From CAZWKX01 sp964614095 (GTDB lineage: Bacteria > Actinomycetota > Acidimicrobiia > Spongiisociales > UBA11373), in assembly GCA_964614095.1 (NCBI GenBank), contig CAZTJO010000004.1, positions 1 through 64,000 on the forward strand: a DNA stretch of 64,000 nt, given 5' to 3'. Position 1 is the stretch's first letter. Every line of letters begins with the position of its first letter. The notes under the pieces are model-generated. The model ran no database searches. It was not told the origin of the DNA and saw only the letters and a program-made list of their open reading frames with translations. The translations under genes were made by a program, and so were the position numbers. Below are positions 58,637 to 64,000 of this stretch, one piece after another.

Positions 58637-60010
58637 GTGGCCACGATCACGTTCCTCGGCGGAGCCGACACGGTGACCGGATCAAAGTTCCTCGTTGAGG
58701 ACACTGCCGGTTCGGTGCTTGTCGACTGTGGCATGTTCCAGGGCCTACGCCGCGTTCGGGAGCTCAACTGGAGTGACCCGTTCCTTGAAGAGCACCTGCC
58801 CGACGAGGTCCTGCTGACTCATGCCCATATCGATCACACCGGCTATCTGCCGAGATTGGTGGGCACTCATGGCTTCGCCGGTCCGGTCCGCTGTACCGCG
58901 GCGACTGCCGACCTGCTGGGAGTGATGCTCCCCGATTCGGCACATCTACAAGAGGAGATGGCCGCCTACGCCAACAAGAAGGGCTATAGCCGGCATGAGC
59001 CGGCACTTCCTCTGTACACCGAGGCCGATGCCGAGCGCGCCTTGGGCCTGCTGAGCCCCGTGGACTACCACGAGTGGATCGACGTGTCGTGTGGGAGGGC
59101 TCGCTTCTCGTATGCGGGGCACATACTCGGGTCGGCGCACATCGGGCTGGAAACCGGCGACAAGCGCATCGTATTCTCCGGGGACGTGGGGCGCTGGGAT
59201 GTTCCCGTGCTGAAAGATCCGGAGCCTCCGGCGCCGGCTGATCTCCTCTTGCTCGAATCGACGTACGGGGGGCGCCGGCACGAGGCCGATGCCGATCCGG
59301 ATGGCCTTCTCGAGCAAGCAGTGCAATGCATCGTCGACCGGGACGGAGTCATGGTTATGCCCGCCTTTTCCATCGGGCGCACCCAGGAGATTCTCTACCG
59401 ACTGCGAGCGCTGGAGGACGAAGGCCGGGTCCCCTCGTTGCCCATCTTCCTCGACAGCCCTATGGCCATCGAGGCCACCGAGGTGTACCAGCGGCATCAC
59501 GAGGAGCACGACCTCGAGATGCGGGCCCTGGACCTGCAGGGTGCGGCCCCGCTGCGGCCTGATCGGCTCCGCTTCACGCCTACCGTTGACGAGTCGAAGG
59601 AGATCAACAAGCGCCGCGGCCCCATGATCGTGATTTCGGCTTCGGGCATGGCTACCGGGGGCCGGGTGCCGCACCACCTGAAGCGCCGCCTGCCCTTTGC
59701 CGAGAATCTCATCGTGTTTGTCGGCTACCAGGCGGCGGGCACGCTGGGCCGAGAGCTGGTAGACGGGGCCGAGCGGGTGCGGATTCACGGAGACGACATC
59801 GAGGTGAGGGCGGAGGTGACGCGCCTCGAGGCGTTTTCCGCCCACGCGGACCACGATGATTTGCTGCGCTGGGTAGGGGAATCGTTGCCGCGGCGCGTTG
59901 CCCTCGTTCACGGCGAAGACGATGCTCGTCAAGAGCTGGCGAAGGCGCTGAGGTCAACCTACAGCATCGAGGTGACGGTTCCGTCGCGGGGCGACACGCT
60001 TCGGCTCTAG
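58637..60010 (+). CDS. MBL-fold beta-CASP RNA-processing nuclease
   Basis: The 457-residue protein has the zinc-binding motif LTHAHIDHTG (HxHxDH), SGDVGR, and the beta-CASP region with MPAFSIGRTQEILYRL, a SASGMATGGR segment (motif B) and FSAHADHDDLL (motif C), as in CPSF73-like RNases of bacteria. It starts at GTG eleven bases after the previous gene. It probably processes RNA as an endo- or exonuclease, although stand-alone bacterial members are poorly studied. Confidence 0.9.
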   Translation: MATITFLGGADTVTGSKFLVEDTAGSVLVDCGMFQGLRRVRELNWSDPFLEEHLPDEVLLTHAHIDHTGYLPRLVGTHGFAGPVRCTAATADLLGVMLPDSAHLQEEMAAYANKKGYSRHEPALPLYTEADAERALGLLSPVDYHEWIDVSCGRARFSYAGHILGSAHIGLETGDKRIVFSGDVGRWDVPVLKDPEPPAPADLLLLESTYGGRRHEADADPDGLLEQAVQCIVDRDGVMVMPAFSIGRTQEILYRLRALEDEGRVPSLPIFLDSPMAIEATEVYQRHHEEHDLEMRALDLQGAAPLRPDRLRFTPTVDESKEINKRRGPMIVISASGMATGGRVPHHLKRRLPFAENLIVFVGYQAAGTLGRELVDGAERVRIHGDDIEVRAEVTRLEAFSAHADHDDLLRWVGESLPRRVALVHGEDDARQELAKALRSTYSIEVTVPSRGDTLRL

Positions 60011-60014
60011 ATCA

Positions 60015-60944
60015 TCAGCCCTCGTCGCAGTGATCAGGCGAGTAGATGCCGGTGACCATGGCGTCGTCGTCCGCCGAATCGACGGGACCCCAGAGCAGCA
60101 CCTTGCCTCCGGTCTCGAGGCGGAGCTGGAAGACGAGCCCACCAACTCCCGAGTCGACGACAAAGCTGATGGGCCAGTCTGCGTAGATCTCCTTCAGGTC
60201 GCCCACGGTGTCACCGACCCTCAGGCCGCTGAGGGTCATCATGTCGACCGGTGCGGCATCCCGGCCGCCGTATGCGATGTCCATGCGGTAGGAGATGAAT
60301 TCGCTGTTGCCCGCTTCGCCCTTCACCACGATATTGAGGGGACCCCACTGCACCACCCTGATCGGATCGCCGGGGCACTCCCCCCAGACTCCATTGCCGA
60401 CAAAGAACCCGGAATCCTGGGTGGGGTCTCCAAACGTGGCGGCGAACACGCCGAGTGCCTCGTCGCCGTCGCTGCCGAAGTCGTATTGGCCGATGCCGTC
60501 CGATTTCATCGTCAGCTCGGAGACGGGAACGGCATCGGCGGCGGGTGTGATGGCTGGGGTCGTTCCATCGGGGAGTGTGGAAGCGGTGCCGCCGTCTTCG
60601 AGGGTGGTTTCGGTGGCGCCGTCTTCGAGGGTGGTTTCGGTGGCGCCGTCTTCAAGCGTGGTTTCGGTGCCGCCGTCGGTCGCTGTGGTGTCGGGCCCAT
60701 CGGCGCCGCCTTCGTCCGTGCGAGCCAGAATGCCGAACGCGATGATGCTGATGGCGGCGAGCACGACCGCGATGGCGAAACCGACCAGCACCGGGTTGGC
60801 CTGACCCGATGGAGGCCCGGCACCTCGAGTTCCGCCTCGGATTGGGGTCCGGGCCGACTGGGATGCTCTTCTGGGCTCGAAGCGGGGAAAGGCCTCGTCG
60901 CCCGAATATTGGTCATCACCGGAATACCGGGGTGGTTCTTCCAC
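60015..60944 (-). CDS. Single-pass membrane protein with acidic repeat linker
   Basis: The 309-residue protein has a cytoplasmic Arg/Pro-rich head (about 1-50), one membrane helix (VLVGFAIAVVLAAISIIAFGI) and an extracellular linker of tandem TETTLEDGA nonapeptides (three to four copies, 27-base DNA repeat at 60594-60680). A C-terminal globular domain has several Gly/Asp turns (YDFGSDGDEALGVFAATFGD) and two Cys. I do not recognise the domain. It converges with the beta-CASP gene and lies about 120 bases downstream of the LCP gene on the same strand. Confidence 0.7.
   Translation of the reverse strand: MEEPPRYSGDDQYSGDEAFPRFEPRRASQSARTPIRGGTRGAGPPSGQANPVLVGFAIAVVLAAISIIAFGILARTDEGGADGPDTTATDGGTETTLEDGATETTLEDGATETTLEDGGTASTLPDGTTPAITPAADAVPVSELTMKSDGIGQYDFGSDGDEALGVFAATFGDPTQDSGFFVGNGVWGECPGDPIRVVQWGPLNIVVKGEAGNSEFISYRMDIAYGGRDAAPVDMMTLSGLRVGDTVGDLKEIYADWPISFVVDSGVGGLVFQLRLETGGKVLLWGPVDSADDDAMVTGIYSPDHCDEG
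60594..60680. repeat. 27-base tandem repeat coding for TETTLEDGA
   Basis: GTCTTCGAGGGTGGTTTCGG followed by TGGCGCC is repeated about three times in frame in the linker of the single-pass membrane protein. In-frame repeats of this kind commonly vary in copy number between strains. Confidence 0.75.
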
Positions 60945-61067
60945 GGCTGAGGGCCCCTGTCGCTTACTGGCATCATATTGGTTTCACACCACCCAGCGCG
61001 GGAGCGGCGGCTTCGGCGGCCGTCTCGAAACACATGATCAGGGGTTGGCGCGGCGCGACAAGAAGGC

Positions 61068-62156
61068 TCAGGCGCCCCAGAGGATTTCGCCGGCCTCAGG
61101 CCATACCGACTCCAGGACCTCCTGGAAGGTGGCGAGCCCTATCAAGACGATGGCGCCCGATTCCGTGGTGTAGAAGGCCACGGGGATGGTGGGTCGCAGC
61201 ACGCTGGAAGGATCGAGGCTGCGCATATCCCAGGCGAGATTGATGGCCTCGCCCAGAGAGAGGGTCTCATCGATGGCGAACATGCCGGCGAGGTCCTCGA
61301 TGAGACCGGTGAGCTCGCCAAGGGAATTGAGGTTCTTGAGGCGCCGGAGAGCTTCGAGGATCAGCTCCTGGTGCCGCTGATCGCGGGCCAAAGCACTCAT
61401 GTCGGGGATGATTCGCCATACGCCGTCGACGTACTCCTGTGTCTTTCGGGACCGCATCCAAGCAAGCGCGGTCTTGCCGTCGACGACGCTGCAGCCGGCC
61501 GGCAGATTCAGCAGCGGCTTGGTGTCGCGCACCGGGTAATCCCCGACGCAGACCTCGACACCCCCGACGCGGTCGACGATTGTCTTGAAGCCGTCGAAAC
61601 CGAAGAGGACAAAATGGTCAACCTCGATGCCGGTGTAGTCCTCCACCGCAATGGCAAGTTGCTCGGGCCCGGAGGCTCTGTCGCCACAGCCGTTGAGGTT
61701 GTCGGAGATCCTCGAGTTGGAGTGGGTGCAGGGGTTGGGCAGCCAGAGATCGCGGGGGATCGACAGCAGCACCGGGTCGCTATCGCCGATGGGCAACAGG
61801 AACAGCATGATCACGTCGGCCCGGCTGGAGGGTCCGTACTTCTCCCGTTGATCGCTACCGATGATGAGGTAGGCATCGACGGCGTCGTCTCCGAACACCG
61901 GCTCGACGGGTACCTCCTCAGTGGTTGTTGTGATAGCCGATGTAGTGGTCGGGGCGTCGAGGGTGGCTACGGTCACGGTTGGGGATCCCATTTCCTCGCG
62001 CGATCCCTGTATATCGAAAGGAAGCGTCTCCACCTCATGGGCCCAGGCCCACCAGACCCGGAACCCATAGGCCCCAAGGACGAGAGCGACGGCAACGGTC
62101 ACCACAACCGCGCTACGGAGGAGAATGCGTCTGGACTCGGGGATGGGGCGCTTCAT
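61068..62156 (-). CDS. LytR-CpsA-Psr family cell-wall polymer transferase
   Basis: The 362-residue protein has an N-terminal membrane helix (about 15-35), a Thr-rich stretch, and the LCP catalytic domain: YLIIGSDQREKYGPSSRADVI with the Arg/Asp that bind pyrophosphate, VLLSIPRDLWLP, FDGFKTIVDRVGGVEV and LAWMRSRKT. LCP enzymes attach teichoic acid, arabinogalactan or capsular polymers to peptidoglycan outside the membrane. Its presence supports a Gram-positive wall. It diverges from the sigma factor gene across 317 bases. Confidence 0.9.
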   Translation of the reverse strand: MKRPIPESRRILLRSAVVVTVAVALVLGAYGFRVWWAWAHEVETLPFDIQGSREEMGSPTVTVATLDAPTTTSAITTTTEEVPVEPVFGDDAVDAYLIIGSDQREKYGPSSRADVIMLFLLPIGDSDPVLLSIPRDLWLPNPCTHSNSRISDNLNGCGDRASGPEQLAIAVEDYTGIEVDHFVLFGFDGFKTIVDRVGGVEVCVGDYPVRDTKPLLNLPAGCSVVDGKTALAWMRSRKTQEYVDGVWRIIPDMSALARDQRHQELILEALRRLKNLNSLGELTGLIEDLAGMFAIDETLSLGEAINLAWDMRSLDPSSVLRPTIPVAFYTTESGAIVLIGLATFQEVLESVWPEAGEILWGA

Positions 62157-62473
62157 CTGTAGATCCTGGATTTCGCCAGGGTAATAGCGGAAGAGGCATT
62201 TCTGTCTTGGGGCACGGCGGCGGCAGGGCCGTCACCGGCGCAGGCGCATACCGTAGTCGCGTCTCGCCTTTCTGCGGTGGGCAAGACGGTCGCGGGCGCA
62301 CGCGGTCCGATGACTCGGCGGCCGTACGAGGGAGCGGCCCAGGCCCGGCGAATAGTGCAGATGGGGGGTTCACAAAGTGCACGGGTTGTGTCATAGTGGG
62401 TGAGAGCCAGCCCTTGTGAATTCTTTCACAAGCTTCATCGCTTCCCAAGCACCGAGAGGACACGGCACAACAG
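62157..62473. promoter_or_regulatory. Divergent LCP/sigma-factor regulatory region with palindrome
   Basis: This 317-base gap has no gene. A perfect inverted repeat CTTGTGAA-TTCT-TTCACAAG (62413-62432) lies 41 bases before the sigma ATG, and a related TTCACAAAGTGCACGGGTTG stretch sits near 62370. The latter gives a possible -35 (TTCACA) and -10 (CATAGT) for the sigma gene. The palindrome is a candidate operator or leader hairpin. Confidence 0.5.
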
Positions 62474-63442
62474 ATGGCAGTCAGCAGCCGCACGCGTCGT
62501 GAGCGCGAGCGCAACAAGCTCACCGACGAGAGAGGCCGACTCACCACCGACCTGGTCAGCCAGTACCTGACGGCGATCGGTGAATACGAGCTCCTTACCG
62601 CAGAGCTCGAGGTCGAGTTCGCCCAGAAGATCGAGGCAGGTGAAGAGGCACAGCGGCGTCTCGAGGAGGAGGACATCACCGCCAAGGAGGAGAAGATTGA
62701 GCTGAAGCGTCTGGTGCGTCTCGGCCGTCAAGCCAAGGACGACTTCCTCACCGCCAACCTGCGCCTCGTTGTGGCCAATGCCAGGCGCTACGCCAACACC
62801 TCGGGCATCGATTTCCTGGACCTCATCCAGGAGGGCAATCTCGGGCTCATCAGGGCAGTGGAGAAGTTCGACTGGCGTAAGGGCTTCAAGTTTTCCACGT
62901 ATGCCACCTGGTGGATCCGCCAGGCCATAACCAGAGCCATCGCCGACAAGTCGCGAACCGTGCGCATTCCCGTGCATCTGCACGACACCCTTGCCGCGGT
63001 GCGAGCCGCCCAGGCCAGCCTCAAGGCCGAGCTCGGCCGCGATCCCAAGCCGCTGGAGATCGCCGAAGAGGCGGGAGTGACGGTGGACAAGGTCGAGCTG
63101 GCTCTTGGCGTGGCCGACACCGTTTCACTCGAGCAGCCGGTTGGCGAGGACGGTGCCCAGCTCGGTGACTTCATCGAGGACGAGGACGCCGTTGACCCGG
63201 TACGCGTTACCGAGGAGCTGGACATCGCCGACAGCCTGAGGCGTTCCATCGGCCGTCTTCCCGAGCGTGAGGGTCGCATCCTTGCCCTCCGTTATGGGTT
63301 TATGGACGGTGTGCCGCGGACGCTCGAGGAAATCGGCGAGGAGTTCAACCTCACCCGCGAGCGTATCCGGCAGCTGGAGAAGCTGGCGCTGTGTCGTTTG
63401 CGCCATCCATCGTTCGGCATCCGCGAGCAGGATCTCGCCTGA
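62474..63442 (+). CDS. Primary-type RNA polymerase sigma factor (HrdB/SigA-like)
   Basis: The 322-residue sigma-70 protein has region 1.2 (LVSQYLTAIGEYELLTAELE), region 2 (NLRLVVANARRY, DLIQEGNLGLIRAVEKFDW, FSTYATWWIRQAI), region 3 and region 4.2 (TLEEIGEEFNLTRERIRQLE). It lacks the long acidic region 1.1 of the housekeeping factor, so it is either a short principal sigma or a group 2 paralogue such as SigB of mycobacteria. The ATG at 62474 is preceded by GAGAGGACACGGCACAACAG. A palindrome lies upstream. Confidence 0.92.
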   Translation: MAVSSRTRRERERNKLTDERGRLTTDLVSQYLTAIGEYELLTAELEVEFAQKIEAGEEAQRRLEEEDITAKEEKIELKRLVRLGRQAKDDFLTANLRLVVANARRYANTSGIDFLDLIQEGNLGLIRAVEKFDWRKGFKFSTYATWWIRQAITRAIADKSRTVRIPVHLHDTLAAVRAAQASLKAELGRDPKPLEIAEEAGVTVDKVELALGVADTVSLEQPVGEDGAQLGDFIEDEDAVDPVRVTEELDIADSLRRSIGRLPEREGRILALRYGFMDGVPRTLEEIGEEFNLTRERIRQLEKLALCRLRHPSFGIREQDLA

Positions 63443-63530
63443 CTTTCAGTCTCGGAATACCCAGGCGGGTGGACCCGACTGGCAGGGTTGGCGGCCGCTA
63501 GCCTGGCGATGACTTAGGGAAGGAACCGTC

Positions 63531-63914
63531 GTGAAGCTCCGTGCTCTTGTGAGCGGCAGCGCCACGGTGATCGGGTTCGAGACTTCGGTGGCCGATGCCG
63601 CCGAAGCACTCATCGCGAACGAGGTGGGCAGCGTCGTTGTCGTCGACGGCCGGCAGCTGGTCGGCATTGTCACCGAGCGTGATGTGGTGAGAGCCATTGC
63701 TCAGGGAGCCGATCCGGAGGAGGAAACGGTCTCCGACTGGATGTCCGATGCGCCCGACACCTTCTCGCCGGATGTTGATGTCGAGGAAGCTGCCGCATGG
63801 CTTCTTGAGATCGGCTACCGGCACATGCCGGTGATGGACGAGGGTGAGCTGCTTGGTGTGGTGAGCCTGCGTGACATCCTGGCCGCGCTGACCTCGCCGG
63901 ACGAGGAGTCCTAG
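63531..63914 (+). CDS. Tandem CBS-domain protein
   Basis: The 127-residue protein is a stand-alone CBS pair (Bateman module). The first repeat contains SVVVVDGRQLVGIVTERDVV and the second YRHMPVMDEGELLGVVSLRD. Such proteins bind AMP, ATP or related ligands and regulate partners in response to energy state. The GTG start has GGGAAGGAA eight bases upstream. It lies 88 bases after the sigma factor gene and converges with a gene whose stop overlaps its own. Confidence 0.9.
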   Translation: MKLRALVSGSATVIGFETSVADAAEALIANEVGSVVVVDGRQLVGIVTERDVVRAIAQGADPEEETVSDWMSDAPDTFSPDVDVEEAAAWLLEIGYRHMPVMDEGELLGVVSLRDILAALTSPDEES

Positions 63915-64000
63915 AGGATCATCTCGAGGCGGCGGTTCAGGGCATCCATGACCGCCCGCACCGCAGCCAGCGGCGGATCGTCCTCCCGAATCACCGCGGT
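63911..64000 (-). CDS. C-terminal end of an unidentified gene
   Basis: Thirty codons run in from the right edge to a TAG that overlaps the CBS gene stop. The residues TAVIREDDPPLAAVRAVMDA and the LNRRLEMIL ending form one amphipathic helix with normal codon use for this genome. Too little is present for a family call. Confidence 0.45.
   Translation of the reverse strand, partial: TAVIREDDPPLAAVRAVMDALNRRLEMIL

Overview
The window is high-GC bacterial DNA from a fragmented assembly, probably a metagenome-assembled actinobacterium of the Acidimicrobiia or a neighbouring deep branch. Evidence for this is the compact purD-E-C-S-Q-L-F-M run with 4-base start/stop overlaps, frequent GTG starts, lipoproteins with long Thr-rich linkers, a Ni superoxide dismutase, LytR-CpsA-Psr and HrdB-type sigma genes, and DUF6629/DUF732-like proteins. 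The taxonomy is inference; no rRNA gene is present. Three runs of exactly 100 N occur (12975-13074, 51206-51305, 54118-54217). Each is flanked by the same 55 bases on both sides, so all three look like joins of overlapping contigs rather than missing DNA. Removing the N run plus one copy (155 bases) restores the reading frame of all three interrupted genes.

Layout. 1-5.2 kb (minus strand): end of a GNAT acetyltransferase, inositol-3-phosphate synthase and a three-subunit xanthine-dehydrogenase-type molybdenum hydroxylase. 5.5-13.9 kb (plus): an eight-gene de novo purine operon. 14-20 kb: secreted or lipoprotein genes, a USP-CBS protein, an alpha/beta hydrolase, an Rrf2 regulator with a DoxX protein, and a nitronate monooxygenase-type flavoprotein. 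20-24.8 kb: a repeat-rich accessory stretch with a divergent AbrB-like/RelE-like pair, surface proteins and a membrane-anchored reductive-dehalogenase-like protein. 24.9-31.6 kb: an amidohydrolase lipoprotein, then a five-gene run joining two histidine kinases, a single-domain receiver and HdrC/HdrB-like iron-sulfur proteins.

31.6-36 kb: nitroreductase diverging from a second Rrf2 regulator, a 30-residue Lys-rich peptide gene, a LuxR-type regulator, nickel superoxide dismutase, and a dense patch of dispersed intergenic repeats. 36-49.7 kb: 8-oxoguanine deaminase, a heterodimeric ABC exporter, hypoxanthine phosphoribosyltransferase, a thioredoxin-VKOR fusion, a NarL-type two-component system, NagZ, a HIT protein, 3'(2'),5'-bisphosphate nucleotidase and an FMN hydroxyacid oxidase. 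49.8-64 kb: a secreted FG-GAP/RTX repeat protein, HflX, a selenocysteine tRNA (UCA anticodon), DUF6629, an acyltransferase, an IPT-like surface protein, a CoA-disulfide-reductase-like flavoprotein, an XRE membrane protein, a beta-CASP nuclease, an LCP transferase, a primary-type sigma factor and a CBS protein.

Two themes link the genes. The first is purine flux: de novo synthesis, Hpt salvage, 8-oxoguanine deamination and purine-type hydroxylation. The second is thiol, iron-sulfur and selenium redox chemistry: HdrBC, two Cys-bearing Rrf2 regulators, Trx-VKOR, a CoADR-like enzyme, NiSOD, an RdhA-like protein and tRNA-Sec. The most unusual items are the kinase-receiver-HdrCB operon, tRNA-Sec, the RdhA-like protein, the divergent toxin/antitoxin-like pair with a shared operator, and two families of dispersed intergenic repeats, one built of 7-base units in inverted arms.
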